Under the pieces are notes generated by a model. It saw only the letters and a program-made list of their open reading frames with translations, was not told where the DNA came from and ran no database searches. From contig NZ_CAMPHV010000039.1 in NCBI RefSeq assembly GCF_946886105.1, positions 1-52,907 on the forward strand: a stretch of 52,907 nucleotides of DNA, read 5' to 3'. This DNA is from an uncultured Pseudomonas sp. (GTDB lineage Bacteria; Pseudomonadota; Gammaproteobacteria; Pseudomonadales; Pseudomonadaceae). Shown here one piece after another: positions 37,516-47,531 of the stretch (its first letter is position 1; each line of letters begins with the position of its first letter). The translations under genes and the position numbers were made by a program.

Positions 37516-40125
37516 TTAGGCTTGAACGACCGGGATCTGGGCGTTGGCAGCCGCTTCGCGGAACTCGGCGATCTGGTCGAAGCTCAGGTAGCGGTAGACG
37601 TCGGCAGCCATGCTGTCGATGTCCTTCGCGTAGCCCATGTACTCCTCGACGGTCGGCAGGCGACCGAGGATCGAAGCGACCGAAGCCAGCTCGGCCGAAG
37701 CCAAGTAGACGTTGGCGCCATCGCCCAGGCGGTTGGGGAAGTTACGGGTCGAAGTCGAAACCACGGTGGCGTTCGGTTCGACGCGTGCCTGGTTACCCAT
37801 GCACAGCGAGCAGCCCGGCATTTCCATGCGCGCGCCGGCCTTGCCGTAGATGCCGTAGTAGCCTTCCTCGGTCAGCTGGTGAGCGTCCATCTTGGTCGGC
37901 GGCGACAGCCACAGGCGGGTCGGCAGCTGACCTTTGACCTTATCCAGCAGCTTACCGGCTGCGCGGAAGTGGCCGATGTTGGTCATGCAGGAGCCGATGA
38001 ACACTTCGTCGATCTTCTCGCCTTGAACGCTGGACAGCAGACGGGCGTCGTCCGGGTCGTTCGGGGCACAGAGTACCGGCTCGTTGATGTCGGCCAGATC
38101 GATTTCGATGACTTCGGCGTATTCGGCGTCCTTGTCGGCTTCCATCAGCTTCGGATTGGCCAGCCAGGCTTCCATCGCCTGAGCGCGGCGCTCCATGGTG
38201 CGGGCATCGCCGTAGCCTTCGCTGATCATCCAGCGCAGCAGGGTAATGTTGGACTGCAGGTATTCGGCGATGGCCTTTTCCGGCAGCTTGATGGTGCAAC
38301 CGGCGGCGGAGCGCTCGGCGGAAGCGTCGGACAGTTCGAACGCCTGCTCGACGGTCAGCTCGTCCAGGCCTTCGATCTCGAGGATGCGGCCGGAGAAGAT
38401 GTTCTTCTTGCCTTTCTTCTCGACGGTCAGCAAGCCTTTCTGGATCGCCACATAAGGGATGGCATGCACCAGGTCACGCAGGGTGATGCCCGGTTGCAGT
38501 TTGCCCTTGAAGCGCACCAGAACCGACTCCGGCATGTCCAGCGGCATGACGCCGGTGGCAGCGGCAAAGGCGACCAGGCCGGAACCTGCCGGGAAGGAGA
38601 TGCCGATCGGGAAGCGGGTGTGCGAGTCGCCGCCGGTGCCGACGGTGTCGGGCAGCAGCATGCGGTTCAGCCAGCTGTGGATGATGCCGTCGCCAGGACG
38701 CAGGGACACGCCGCCACGGGTGCGGATGAAATCCGGCAGGGTGTGGTGGGTGGTGACGTCGATCGGCTTCGGATAGGCCGCGGTGTGGCAGAAGGACTGC
38801 ATCACCAGATCGGCGGAGAAGCCGAGGCATGCCAGGTCTTTCAGCTCGTCACGGGTCATCGGGCCAGTGGTGTCCTGGGAGCCGACGGTGGTCATCTTCG
38901 GTTCGCAGTAGGTGCCCGGGCGCACGCCTTTGCCTTCCGGCAGGCCGCAGGCCTTGCCGACCATTTTCTGCGCCAGGGTGAAACCCTTGGTGCTGGCGGC
39001 CGGAGGTTCAGGCAGCTTGAACAGGTCGGTTGGGCCCAGGCCCAGTTCGGCACGGGCTTTCTCGGTCAGGCCGCGACCGATGATCAGCGGAATACGGCCG
39101 CCGGCGCGGACTTCGTCGAGCAGAACCGGGGTCTTCATTTCGAAGGTGGCCAGGACTTCGTCGGTGCCGTGCTTGCAGACCTTGCCGGCATGCGGGTACA
39201 GGTCGATCACGTCGCCCATGTTCAGCTGGGAAACATCGAATTCGATCGGCAGAGCGCCGGCGTCTTCCATGGTGTTGTAGAAGATCGGAGCGATTTTGCT
39301 GCCGAAGCAGAAACCACCGGCACGCTTATTCGGCACATAGGGAATGTCGTCGCCGAAGAACCACAGCACCGAGTTGGTGGCGGATTTACGCGAGGAGCCG
39401 GTGCCGACCACGTCGCCGACGTAGGCGATCGGGAAGCCATCGTTGCGCATCTGCTCGATCTGTTTCATCGGGCCGATGGCGCCTTGTTGGTCAGGCACGA
39501 TGCCGTCGCGGGCCATTTTCAGCATGGCCAGGGCGTGCAGCGGGATATCCGGGCGCGACCAAGCGTCGGGCGCCGGGGAGAGGTCGTCGGTGTTGGTTTC
39601 GCCGGTGACCTTGAATACGCGCAGGCTGATCTTGTCGGCCAGGGTCGGGCGGTTCTTGAACCACTCGCCATCGGCCCAGGATTGCAGTACGCCTTTGGCG
39701 TGAACGTTGCCGTTCTTGGCTTTTTCGGCGACGTCATGGAAGGCGTCGAACATCAGCAGGGTGTGCTTCAGTTGCTCGGCAGTCACGGCAGCCAGTTCGC
39801 TATCGTCGAGCAGGCTGACCAGGGTGGCGATGTTGTAACCGCCTTGCATGGTGCCCAACAGTTCAACGGCGTGTTTTTTGCTGATCAGCGGGGAGGTGGC
39901 TTCGCCTTTGGCGATGGCAGAGAGAAAACCGGCCTTGACGTAGGCGGCTTCGTCGACGCCTGGCGGTACGCGGTTGGTGATCAGGTCGAGCAGAAAGGCT
40001 TCTTCGCCTGCTGGCGGGTTTTTCAGCAGCTCGATCAGGCCTGCGGTTTGTTCGGCGTTCAGCGGCTGGGGCACGATACCCTGAGCGGCACGCTCTGCTA
40101 CGTGGTTGCGATAGGCTTCAAGCAC
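37516..40125 (-). CDS. acnB: Aconitate hydratase B
   Basis: AcnB is the main TCA-cycle aconitase, converting citrate to isocitrate, and often also handles 2-methylisocitrate. The predicted 869 residues have the HEAT-like N-terminal domain ([16 protein letters not shown]), the swivel domain and the catalytic domain with [16 protein letters not shown]. The [4Fe-4S] ligands are the cysteine in [10 protein letters not shown] and both cysteines of [10 protein letters not shown]. The start is most likely GTG 40125, giving [20 protein letters not shown], which matches family N-termini and has GAGGG upstream. In-frame ATGs further 5' would add residues not seen in the family. Confidence 0.96.
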   Translation of the reverse strand: MLEAYRNHVAERAAQGIVPQPLNAEQTAGLIELLKNPPAGEEAFLLDLITNRVPPGVDEAAYVKAGFLSAIAKGEATSPLISKKHAVELLGTMQGGYNIATLVSLLDDSELAAVTAEQLKHTLLMFDAFHDVAEKAKNGNVHAKGVLQSWADGEWFKNRPTLADKISLRVFKVTGETNTDDLSPAPDAWSRPDIPLHALAMLKMARDGIVPDQQGAIGPMKQIEQMRNDGFPIAYVGDVVGTGSSRKSATNSVLWFFGDDIPYVPNKRAGGFCFGSKIAPIFYNTMEDAGALPIEFDVSQLNMGDVIDLYPHAGKVCKHGTDEVLATFEMKTPVLLDEVRAGGRIPLIIGRGLTEKARAELGLGPTDLFKLPEPPAASTKGFTLAQKMVGKACGLPEGKGVRPGTYCEPKMTTVGSQDTTGPMTRDELKDLACLGFSADLVMQSFCHTAAYPKPIDVTTHHTLPDFIRTRGGVSLRPGDGIIHSWLNRMLLPDTVGTGGDSHTRFPIGISFPAGSGLVAFAAATGVMPLDMPESVLVRFKGKLQPGITLRDLVHAIPYVAIQKGLLTVEKKGKKNIFSGRILEIEGLDELTVEQAFELSDASAERSAAGCTIKLPEKAIAEYLQSNITLLRWMISEGYGDARTMERRAQAMEAWLANPKLMEADKDAEYAEVIEIDLADINEPVLCAPNDPDDARLLSSVQGEKIDEVFIGSCMTNIGHFRAAGKLLDKVKGQLPTRLWLSPPTKMDAHQLTEEGYYGIYGKAGARMEMPGCSLCMGNQARVEPNATVVSTSTRNFPNRLGDGANVYLASAELASVASILGRLPTVEEYMGYAKDIDSMAADVYRYLSFDQIAEFREAAANAQIPVVQA

Positions 40126-40290
40126 AGTTATTACCCTCATCATTGGTCCCAAAGGGTTGTCCGGGACGCGATCCAGAAACCAGCAAACCAAGCGCTCCGT
40201 GGCTTCATGGGCCACTTAGCCGAGATTTCGCTGATCCCTTCCAGAAGCTGCTTTCAAAGTTTTACGCCGGCAGGACGGTTTGATGAGGGC

Positions 40291-40330
40291 TGTCGCAAGC
40301 ACTTGAAAAGGCTTTCAAATGCCTGCGACA
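40291..40330 (-). promoter_or_regulatory. 18-bp hairpin in the acnB leader
   Basis: The 40-bp element reads TGTCGCAGGCATTTGAAA, then GCCT, then the complementary arm on the - strand. All 18 positions pair there if two G-U pairs are allowed; on the + strand the same positions are mismatched. That bias favours an RNA structure in the acnB transcript. No T run follows, so it is not an obvious terminator. Function is unknown. Confidence 0.55.
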
Positions 40331-40414
40331 ACTAACGTACTGCAGGATCGACTGTGCTCGTGACGCTTTGAAAACAGCTTCCAACGGACATCGGCGCCTA
40401 TAAAAGGCGGGCCG

Positions 40415-40443
40415 ATTCTACTGGAAAGCTTAGACAAAGTTAA
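40415..40443 (-). promoter_or_regulatory. Candidate sigma-70 promoter of acnB
   Basis: On the - strand TTAACT and TAGAAT are spaced by 17 bp. This would start transcription near 40408 and give a leader of about 280 nt that includes the hairpin at 40291-40330. TTAGACAAAG occurs twice nearby (40430 and 40478). Confidence 0.4.
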
Positions 40444-40529
40444 GCTAAAGCCCAGGGCGATAGAGGGGTGATCTGGTTTAGACAAAGGGCTAAGATGCGC
40501 AGCTGTCAGCCAGTACCCGCGTCTCCCTT

Positions 40530-41006
40530 ATGTCAAATCAGCGTATTAAAACGCCCTGTGTCGGCCTTTGTTCCACTGTTTACGGTGATGTGGTGTGTCG
40601 CGGTTGCAAGCGTTTCCACCATGAAGTGATCCACTGGAACAGCTATGACGAGGAGCAGAAGCATGCCGTCTGGACACGCCTCGAAGTGCTCCTGGTCCAG
40701 GTGATGGCGGCCAAATTGGAGGTTTTCGACGCTGTTCGTCTGCGCGCGCAACTGGAACAGCGGCAGATCCGCTTCGTGCCGCAACAGTCGCCGTATTGCT
40801 GGGCCTACCAATTGATTGCCCGGGGCGCGCGGGTGATCAGTCAACTGGACGCCTATGGCATGGCGCTATTGCCGGAATTCCGCGAATGGGATCTACCGGC
40901 GTTGCGTGATGCCATCGATCGTGAGTTTTTTCTGCTGTCCGAAGCGCACTATGAGCGTTATATAGCCCCGCGCTTCTTGCGTGAGGGGATGGAGCGAAGG
41001 GTTTAA
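40530..41006 (+). CDS. DUF1289 cysteine-rich protein
   Basis: This 158-residue protein has an N-terminal DUF1289 module, TPCVGLCSTVYGDVVCRGCKR (four cysteines, about residues 9-27), followed by HHEVIHWNSYDEEQK. The cysteine pattern suggests metal or Fe-S binding, but this is not established. The C-terminal hundred residues are of unknown function. It is divergent from acnB and is closed by a strong terminator. No specific function is known. Confidence 0.82.
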   Translation: MSNQRIKTPCVGLCSTVYGDVVCRGCKRFHHEVIHWNSYDEEQKHAVWTRLEVLLVQVMAAKLEVFDAVRLRAQLEQRQIRFVPQQSPYCWAYQLIARGARVISQLDAYGMALLPEFREWDLPALRDAIDREFFLLSEAHYERYIAPRFLREGMERRV

Positions 41007-41074
41007 CGGCTGTTCGCGGCCATTTCCCGAATTGGCCCGGCGTGAAGTCAGGCGCGCATCTGTCACGAATACAA

Positions 41075-41100
41075 CAAAGCCGCCCCGATGGGCGGCTTTG
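41075..41100. terminator. Bidirectional terminator between the DUF1289 gene and usp
   Basis: CAAAGCCGCC/GGCGGCTTTG form a 10-bp stem at the convergent junction. The T tracts are short on both sides. Confidence 0.8.
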
Positions 41101-41118
41101 TGCTTTGAGGCCTTCTGC

Positions 41119-41982
41119 TCAGTGCTGGGCCACCAACTCCTCGAGATGCGCCATGATTTCCTCGGGCTTGAGTACCAGTACGTCGCTTTCCAGCGAGTCG
41201 AGCACCACCTCGGCGGTGTTGCCGATCAAGGCACCGGAAATGCCGGTACGGGCCACGGTGCCGATTACCGTGACCGCGGCGCCCAATTGGTGGGCAACCT
41301 GTGGAATCACCGCATCGGCCGGGCCTTCGAGTACATGCAGGCGATCATCGGAGATGTCGTACTCGGCCTGGAAGGCTTTGCACTGCTCGCGGTAACGCGC
41401 CTCGATGGTCTCCTTCAACTGGTAGGTCGGATCTGCAGCCGACAACATCGGTGTCGGGTGTGCGGCGATCACGTGCAGCTTGGCGTTCGCCAGGGAGGCG
41501 ATGTCGTAACCGTGACTGATAATGCTGGAGTGCAGGGTGCGGTGCTCGCCATCGGCATTGCCGACATCAACTGCGGCGAGAATGATGCCATTGGCCCAGG
41601 GTTTATCGGTTTTCACCATCAGCACCGGGCCTGGGCAATAACGCAGCAGCTTCCAGTCATCGGGCGTCAGAAGCGCGCGTTTCAAGGGGTTGTCGGGCAG
41701 GTGCTGCTTGATCACCAGGTTGCAGCCTTCGGCTTGTTGCACGGTGATGATGGTGTTGTGCAGGTTCTCATGCCAAGCCTGCTGACCGGATACGCTGAAA
41801 CCCTCGAGGGCCAGTGCAGCGCGCTGATCGTTGAGAAAGACCGAGTAATCATGCTTTCTATCGCAGACCAGCAAATGCAGGTGGGACTGGGTCACGTTCG
41901 CGATCAGTTTGGCGCGTTTCAATGCCAGGGCTTCCGGCTGCTCGGGTTCCATCACCACCAAAATGCTGCGAATAGCTTGCAT
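41119..41982 (-). CDS. Tandem universal stress protein (UspE-like)
   Basis: This 287-residue protein has two UspA domains. The first begins IRSILVVMEPEQPEA, and the second begins NGIILAAVDVGNADGE and ends with the nucleotide-binding pattern GTVARTGISGALIGNTAEVVL. Tandem Usp proteins of pseudomonads are induced by low oxygen and energy stress. Start ATG 41982 (MQAIRSIL) was preferred over ATG 41994 because GGAG lies nine bases before it. A perfect Anr box upstream supports anaerobic induction. Confidence 0.92.
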   Translation of the reverse strand: MQAIRSILVVMEPEQPEALALKRAKLIANVTQSHLHLLVCDRKHDYSVFLNDQRAALALEGFSVSGQQAWHENLHNTIITVQQAEGCNLVIKQHLPDNPLKRALLTPDDWKLLRYCPGPVLMVKTDKPWANGIILAAVDVGNADGEHRTLHSSIISHGYDIASLANAKLHVIAAHPTPMLSAADPTYQLKETIEARYREQCKAFQAEYDISDDRLHVLEGPADAVIPQVAHQLGAAVTVIGTVARTGISGALIGNTAEVVLDSLESDVLVLKPEEIMAHLEELVAQH

Positions 41983-42017
41983 GATCGTCTCCATGTGAAC
42001 GAGTTGTATTGCAATCT

Positions 42018-42060
42018 ACTATAGATGCCTCTGCGCCTTTCTGTTGTTGATCGACATCAA
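42018..42060 (-). promoter_or_regulatory. Anr/FNR box and -10 of the usp gene
   Basis: TTGATCGACATCAA (42047-42060) is a perfect TTGAT-N4-ATCAA Anr/FNR site. On the - strand a TATAGT -10 lies at 42018-42023, so the site is centred about 42 bp upstream of the predicted start. That is the class II activator position. Confidence 0.85.
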
Positions 42061-42264
42061 CGCGCCGCTGGTTGTTGCCGTGGCCATTCGTATAATGACC
42101 GCCCGGCATCGCCGGGTCGCCGATAAATCTTACGAGCCCATAGCATCCGTGAAACCCGATAGTGAAACCTGTCCGCTGCACTCTTTTTCTGACGTCAGGA
42201 TCGCTCAGTTGTTGCATAGGCCGGTGGCGCCTGCTGCAAGCCAGCGTGCGCGGCGGGGACGCAA

Positions 42265-42873
42265 ATGACCTTTCCTGAAATTCATGATTTTTTAGCTTGT
42301 AGAACGCCCGTCGCGTGGATAGAAGCGGCGCTGGTCAATCAAGACATCATGTTGATAGACCACAAGAACTGCGAATTCAAGGCCGCCAGCACCGCCCTCA
42401 GTCTGATGGCCAAGTACAGCACCTATGTCGACCTGCTCAATGCCATGTCGCGCTTGGCCCGCGAGGAGCTGGTGCACCACGAGCAGGTGTTGCGCATCAT
42501 GAAGCGCCGCAAGATCGGCTTGCGACCGGTTTCGGCGGCGCGCTATGCCTCGGGGCTGCGCAAAATAGTGCGCACCCATGAGCCGCACAAATTGGTGGAT
42601 ACCCTGGTGATCGGGGCTTTTATCGAAGCACGCAGTTGCGAGCGCTTCGAAGCCCTGGTGCCGCATCTGGACGATGAACTGGCCAAGTTCTATTTCGGTT
42701 TATTGAAGAGCGAAGCCCGACATTTTCAGAATTATCTAAAGCTGGCCTACCAATATGGCGACGAGCGGGACGTCGACGAGGCGATCGAGCGGGTCAGGGC
42801 GGTCGAGCGCGAGTTGATCGAATCCCCGGATAGCGAGTTCCGCTTTCATAGCGGTGTTCCCAGCGGCCAATAA
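42265..42873 (+). CDS. miaE: tRNA-(ms2io6A)-hydroxylase MiaE
   Basis: MiaE is a non-haem di-iron monooxygenase that hydroxylates the isopentenyl group of ms2i6A37 in tRNAs reading UNN codons. The 202-residue protein has a four-helix ferritin-like pattern with iron-binding residues in AREELVHHEQV, FIEARSCERFEAL and SEARHFQNYL. The N-terminus EIHDFLACRTPVAWI is typical. The ATG overlaps the stop of a short upstream open frame (ATGA). A terminator follows immediately. Confidence 0.93.
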   Translation: MTFPEIHDFLACRTPVAWIEAALVNQDIMLIDHKNCEFKAASTALSLMAKYSTYVDLLNAMSRLAREELVHHEQVLRIMKRRKIGLRPVSAARYASGLRKIVRTHEPHKLVDTLVIGAFIEARSCERFEALVPHLDDELAKFYFGLLKSEARHFQNYLKLAYQYGDERDVDEAIERVRAVERELIESPDSEFRFHSGVPSGQ

Positions 42874-42898
42874 AAAAGCGCCCTCGCGGGCGCTTTCT
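42873..42898. terminator. Bidirectional terminator between miaE and the SPFH gene
   Basis: AAAGCGCCC/GGGCGCTTT with loop TCGC overlaps the end of miaE and lies 17 bp from the end of the convergent SPFH gene. Confidence 0.85.
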
Positions 42899-42914
42899 CG
42901 GATAACACCCAGCG

Positions 42915-44246
42915 CTATTGCTGCACTTTCAGGTCCAGGGATAAATCGCGAGCCGCCTTGGTGGCGAGTACACCCATTAACTGGCCGATTTCATCCTGGC
43001 GGCTGCTCGCGCCATCCTTGCCGCCCATCATCACGCTGGGTACCGGCGCTTGTGCTGCCGCTTCAGCCCAGACCTTGTTGATTTCGATCAGTGCGTCTAG
43101 CTTGGGCTGCAGCGCGCCGTCGGCCTTGATCACCGCTTCGCGGGCATAGGCCTCGGCGTCCGCGGTTATTTTCGTGGCCTCGGCGGTGATCGCCGCCTTG
43201 TCGCGAAGCAGCTCGGCGGTTTGCTTTTCGATTTCGGCACGGCCTTTTTCGCGCTCGGCATTGATGCGCGCCAGTTGTTTCTCGGTTTCGGCCTGGGTGG
43301 TGCGTTCGATCTGATCGCGCAGGGTTTCCTGGCGACGGGCTTCGACTTCCTTCTCGCCGCGGGCGGTGACCAGCAGCTTTTCTTCCTCTTCCTTCAAGCG
43401 GTTCTGCCGCGCCACGGCCAGTTCCGCGAGGGCCTGCTGGACTTTGACCATGCGCTGCTTGTACTGCGGGTTGGGGTCGACATTGGTGATGCGCGCTTCG
43501 ACCACTTCCACCCCGTACTTGCGAAATTGCTGTTGCTTGCGCACGGGGATGCCTTTGCTGTCCATGACCTTCTCGGTGATGAACTGGCTGACATTATTGT
43601 CGCCGAACGCGCCTTGCTCGGTGCCGGCCTGCAGGATGGCGGTCTGGCTGGGGCGGTGGCCGCGCGGACCGCGGATTTCCTTGCGCTTGATCAGATAGAG
43701 GCCGTCGTTGAGCTGGTTCTCGAACTCGGCGGCGAATTCACTGCGTGCGCCGGCATAAAAGTCATCCGCGCTCATCAAGGAGGCGGTGGCCTGCAGGGTT
43801 TCCTTGATCGCGGGGACCAGGGCGGTCTTGATGAAGTTTTCCGGGTTGCGGTATTCCTGGGCGATCTTCAAAAACTGCTCGCCAGCGGGCAGGCGGAAGC
43901 GCGCGGAGGATTCGACCTTGGCGTCGACGTTGCCGAGGAACACGATCGGGAAGGCTTCGATGGTGGCGCCAAGCGAGTCGTTATCGCTGTTGTCGTCGAC
44001 GGCCAGGGCTTCGGTGAGCACCGACTGCACGCTCAGGGCCTTTTTCCAGGCTGTCGCGCGGCCGAACCATTTGGTTGCGTAGCCAACGTCGTCGACCACT
44101 TTTTCTTCACCGAAAATGGTCCGCACATGTGTGGCGAAACCGGCTTCGTTGTAGAAAAACACGCTATTGAAGGTGACGAACGCCAGGGCGATCAGCAGTG
44201 CTGGGGCAATGACGTATTTGGACAGGCTTTCCTTGCTGAACAGCAT
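42915..44246 (-). CDS. SPFH/Band 7 membrane protein
   Basis: The 443-residue protein has an N-terminal membrane anchor (VIAPALLIALAFVTFNSVFF), an SPFH-like domain (about residues 35-265) and a long coiled coil rich in E, A, R and K (about 270-375, for example EKQLARINAEREKGRAEIEK). This layout is that of flotillin/prohibitin-like scaffolds that cluster membrane proteins or regulate proteases. No NfeD or FtsH partner is adjacent, so a specific role cannot be given. It stands alone, with no obvious operon partner. Confidence 0.82.
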   Translation of the reverse strand: MLFSKESLSKYVIAPALLIALAFVTFNSVFFYNEAGFATHVRTIFGEEKVVDDVGYATKWFGRATAWKKALSVQSVLTEALAVDDNSDNDSLGATIEAFPIVFLGNVDAKVESSARFRLPAGEQFLKIAQEYRNPENFIKTALVPAIKETLQATASLMSADDFYAGARSEFAAEFENQLNDGLYLIKRKEIRGPRGHRPSQTAILQAGTEQGAFGDNNVSQFITEKVMDSKGIPVRKQQQFRKYGVEVVEARITNVDPNPQYKQRMVKVQQALAELAVARQNRLKEEEEKLLVTARGEKEVEARRQETLRDQIERTTQAETEKQLARINAEREKGRAEIEKQTAELLRDKAAITAEATKITADAEAYAREAVIKADGALQPKLDALIEINKVWAEAAAQAPVPSVMMGGKDGASSRQDEIGQLMGVLATKAARDLSLDLKVQQ

Positions 44247-44360
44247 GATTGTTCCCTAATGGCATTTTGAGGGCGCAGATGCTGATGGGCGGCAGATTGT
44301 CCGTCAAGAGGGGGCCGGCAAGCACTTTGTGCACACCTTCAAATTTTAGCCAAGCTTTCT

Positions 44361-45080
44361 TTATAGAGGGAAGGGCGCTTGCTCGAAGCCGTGCTCATCG
44401 ATTTGCAGGGCCCAGCCTTGTCTATCCCAATCGCCGAGCACGATACGACGAGCGGGTTGGCCGTCGAGCATCAACTGGTGCACCGCAGGGCGGTGAGTGT
44501 GGCCATGGATCAAGGTATGCACCCCATGGGCGGCCATCGCCTGCGACACCTCGCTCGGGGTGACGTCGACGATATCGCTGGCTTTCATACGGGTCTGTGC
44601 GCGGCTTTCGTTGCGCAGCTTGCGCGCCAGTTTGTGGCGGGTCGTCAGCGGCAGATTGCGCAGGATGAACAGCGACAGCGGGTTGCGCAGCCAGCGCCGC
44701 AGCTTCATATAGGCCGCGTCCTGGGTGCAGAGGCTGTCGCCGTGCATCAGCAGTACGCGCTCGCCGCCCAGTTCGACCACGCAGGGATCGCTGAGCAAGG
44801 TACAGCCGGCTTCGCGGCAAAACGCCTTGCCGAGCATGAAATCGCGATTGCCATGCATCAGGTAAATGCGTGTGCCGCTGTCGCTGAGTTGGCGCAGGGC
44901 TTGGGCGATCGAGCGTTGAAAGGGGCTCATGGCGTCATCGCCGACCCAGACTTCGAAGAAGTCGCCGAGGATATACAGCGCTTCGGCCTGAGTCGCGCGC
45001 GTCTCGAGAAAATGCAGAAACGCCCGGCTGATATCCGGGCGCTCCTGTTCAAGATGCAGATCGGAGATCAGCAATATCAC
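44361..45080 (-). CDS. lpxH: UDP-2,3-diacylglucosamine diphosphatase LpxH
   Basis: LpxH hydrolyses UDP-2,3-diacylglucosamine to lipid X in lipid A synthesis at the inner membrane surface. The 239-residue calcineurin-like phosphoesterase has all metal motifs: SDLHL (residues 6-10), [25 protein letters not shown] and HGHTHRP. The start is GTG 45080, overlapping the ppiB stop as GTGA, so translation is probably coupled. ppiB-lpxH is a common pseudomonad pair. Confidence 0.96.
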   Translation of the reverse strand: MILLISDLHLEQERPDISRAFLHFLETRATQAEALYILGDFFEVWVGDDAMSPFQRSIAQALRQLSDSGTRIYLMHGNRDFMLGKAFCREAGCTLLSDPCVVELGGERVLLMHGDSLCTQDAAYMKLRRWLRNPLSLFILRNLPLTTRHKLARKLRNESRAQTRMKASDIVDVTPSEVSQAMAAHGVHTLIHGHTHRPAVHQLMLDGQPARRIVLGDWDRQGWALQIDEHGFEQAPFPL

Positions 45081-45571
45081 TCAACGATCTCGGCACGCTC
45101 GATGATCACGTCGTCGACCGGCACGTCCTGATGGCCGGACTTCATGGTGGTCGGCAGCGCTTTGATCGCGTTGACCACGTCCATGCCTTCGACCACTTCG
45201 CCGAATACCGCATAACCCCAGCCCTGCACGGTCGGTGCGCTGTGGTCGAGGAAGCTGTTGTCGGCGACGTTGATGAAGAACTGCGCGGACGCCGAATGCG
45301 GCTCCATGGTGCGGGCCATGGCCACGGTGCCGATTTTGTTGGCCACGCCGTTGTTGGCTTCGTTCTTGATCGGTGCGCGAGTGGCTTTCTGCTTCATGCC
45401 CGGCTCGAAACCGCCGCCCTGGATCATGAAGTTGCTGATGACGCGGTGGAACACGGTGTTGTCGTAATGACCGTCTTTGACGTACTGCTTGAAGTTGGCC
45501 ACGGTTTCCGGCGCTTTGTCTTCGAACAGGTTGAGGGTGATGACGCCGTGATTGGTGTGCAGCTTGATCAT
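45077..45571 (-). CDS. ppiB: Cytoplasmic peptidyl-prolyl isomerase B (cyclophilin)
   Basis: This 164-residue cyclophilin without a signal peptide begins [24 protein letters not shown]. The conserved active-site segments [30 protein letters not shown] and [16 protein letters not shown] are present. It catalyses proline cis-trans isomerisation. It is divergent from glnS and cotranscribed with lpxH. Confidence 0.96.
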   Translation of the reverse strand: MIKLHTNHGVITLNLFEDKAPETVANFKQYVKDGHYDNTVFHRVISNFMIQGGGFEPGMKQKATRAPIKNEANNGVANKIGTVAMARTMEPHSASAQFFINVADNSFLDHSAPTVQGWGYAVFGEVVEGMDVVNAIKALPTTMKSGHQDVPVDDVIIERAEIVE

Positions 45572-45804
45572 GTAGGTAATCGCTCTGTCGAGAAATCCGT
45601 GAGCCGGCTCAATTTCCTTTTAACTACGCCGCGTTAGCGTTGCGTAATGGGCCTCGAGACGACTCTTGGGCCTGTCAGGGGGTTGACAGCTTCGGCTATG
45701 ATAAGCGCTTTGTATAAGCCGGCCTACCCTGAGCGCTTGTCCACGATACCGCTGCGAGATCGTGAACAGGCTCTGAGCCGCGCCCCGCACTCGTTAAGGA
45801 CCCC

Positions 45805-47469
45805 ATGAGCAAGCCAGAGACTGTCGCCGCTACGAACTTTCTTCGCCCCATCGTCCAGGCCGATCTGGACTCGGGAAAACACGCCAAGATCGTCACCCGT
45901 TTCCCGCCGGAGCCCAACGGCTACCTGCATATCGGCCATGCCAAGTCGATCTGCCTGAACTTCGGCCTGGCCCGGGAATTCGGCGGCGAGTGCAACCTGC
46001 GCTTCGACGACACCAACCCGGCCAAGGAAGACCAGGAATACATCGACGCGATCAAAAGCGATGTGCAGTGGCTGGGTTTCCAGTGGGCCGGCGAGGAGCG
46101 CTACGCATCCAACTATTTCGACCAGTTGCATGACTGGGCCGTCGAGCTGATCAAGGCCGGCAAGGCCTACGTCGACGATTTGTCGCCGGAGCAGGCCCGC
46201 GAATATCGCGGCACGCTCAATGAGCCGGGCAAGAACAGCCCGTTCCGCGAGCGCTCGGTGGAAGAGAACCTCGACCTGTTCGCCCGCATGAAGGCCGGCG
46301 AGTTCCCCGATGGCGCCCGTGCCCTGCGCGCGAAGATCGACATGGCCTCGCCGAACATGAACCTGCGCGACCCGATCCTTTACCGCATCCGCCACGCCCA
46401 TCACCACCAGACCGGCGACAAGTGGTGCATCTACCCGAGCTACGACTTCACCCACGGTCAGTCGGACGCCATCGAAGGCATCACCCATTCGATCTGCACC
46501 CTGGAGTTCGAAGACCATCGCCCGCTGTACGAGTGGTTCCTCGAACAACTGCCAGTGCCGGCGCAACCGCGTCAGTACGAATTCGCCCGGCTGAACCTGA
46601 ACTACACCATCACCAGCAAGCGTAAGCTCAAGCAGCTCGTGGACGAAAAACACGTCAACGGCTGGGATGACCCGCGCATGTCGACGCTCAGCGGCTATCG
46701 CCGCCGCGGCTACACCCCGGCATCGATCCGCACCTTCTGCGACATGATCGGGGTCAACCGCGCCGGTGGCGTGGTGGATATCGGCATGCTCGAATTCGCC
46801 ATCCGCGAAGACCTCGACGCCAACGCGGCGCGCGCCATGTGCGTGCTCAAGCCGCTGAAGGTGGTGATCACCAATTACCCCGAAGGCAAAGTCGAAAACC
46901 TCGAGCTGCCGCGTCATCCCAAGCAGGACATGGGCGTGCGCGTGCTGCCGTTCAGCCGTGAAATCTACATCGATGCCAGCGACTTCGAGGAAGTCCCGCC
47001 GGCCGGCTTCAAGCGCCTGATCCCCGGTGGCGAAGCCCGCCTGCGCGGCAGCTATGTGATCCGCGCCGACGAGGCGATCAAGGATGCCGACGGCAATATC
47101 GTCGAACTGCGTTGCAGCTACGACGAAAATACCCTGGGCAAGAACCCCGAGGGTCGTAAGGTCAAGGGCGTGATCCACTGGGTGCCGGCCGCCGAAAGCG
47201 TCGAGTGCGAAGTGCGTCTGTACGACCGCCTGTTCCGCTCCGCCAACCCGGAGAAGGACGAAGAGGGCGGCAGCTTCCTCGACAACATCAACCCCGAGTC
47301 GTTGGTGGTGCTGACCGGTTGTCGTGCCGAGCCCTCGCTGGCCCAGGCCGTACCTGAAGAACGCTTCCAGTTCGAGCGCGAAGGCTACTTCTGCGCCGAT
47401 ATCAAGGACAGCAAGCCGGGTGCGCCTGTCTTCAACCGGACAGTGACGTTGCGCGACTCCTGGGCTTGA
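45805..47469 (+). CDS. glnS: Glutaminyl-tRNA synthetase
   Basis: GlnRS charges tRNA-Gln. The 554-residue protein has the class I HIGH motif in [15 protein letters not shown] (near residue 42), the KMSKS counterpart TSKRKLK near 270, and the C-terminal anticodon-binding beta barrels (YCSYDE-like [11 protein letters not shown]). It matches bacterial GlnRS in length. The ATG follows AAGGACC. A leader of about 230 bp to the divergent ppiB contains TTGACA at 45683, but I see no properly spaced -10. Confidence 0.97.
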   Translation: MSKPETVAATNFLRPIVQADLDSGKHAKIVTRFPPEPNGYLHIGHAKSICLNFGLAREFGGECNLRFDDTNPAKEDQEYIDAIKSDVQWLGFQWAGEERYASNYFDQLHDWAVELIKAGKAYVDDLSPEQAREYRGTLNEPGKNSPFRERSVEENLDLFARMKAGEFPDGARALRAKIDMASPNMNLRDPILYRIRHAHHHQTGDKWCIYPSYDFTHGQSDAIEGITHSICTLEFEDHRPLYEWFLEQLPVPAQPRQYEFARLNLNYTITSKRKLKQLVDEKHVNGWDDPRMSTLSGYRRRGYTPASIRTFCDMIGVNRAGGVVDIGMLEFAIREDLDANAARAMCVLKPLKVVITNYPEGKVENLELPRHPKQDMGVRVLPFSREIYIDASDFEEVPPAGFKRLIPGGEARLRGSYVIRADEAIKDADGNIVELRCSYDENTLGKNPEGRKVKGVIHWVPAAESVECEVRLYDRLFRSANPEKDEEGGSFLDNINPESLVVLTGCRAEPSLAQAVPEERFQFEREGYFCADIKDSKPGAPVFNRTVTLRDSWA

Positions 47470-47531
47470 TCAAGCCCGACGCGCTGTAAACCGGGCCAGC
47501 CAGCTGGCCCGTGGTTTCCCAAGGAATTCCG

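Noticed and set aside
40126..40215. Upstream in-frame extension of acnB
   Set aside because: The extra 30 residues do not resemble AcnB N-termini; GTG 40125 has a ribosome site and gives the expected MLEAYR start.
37522..40335. 937-codon open frame on the + strand opposite acnB
   Set aside because: It is an antisense shadow of a highly biased GC-rich gene, rich in G, V and D with no domain motifs; acnB is certain on the other strand.
45683..45718. TTGACA and TATAAG as a glnS promoter
   Set aside because: The spacing is 24 bp, and the alternative TATGAT is only 8 bp away; neither forms a valid sigma-70 pair.
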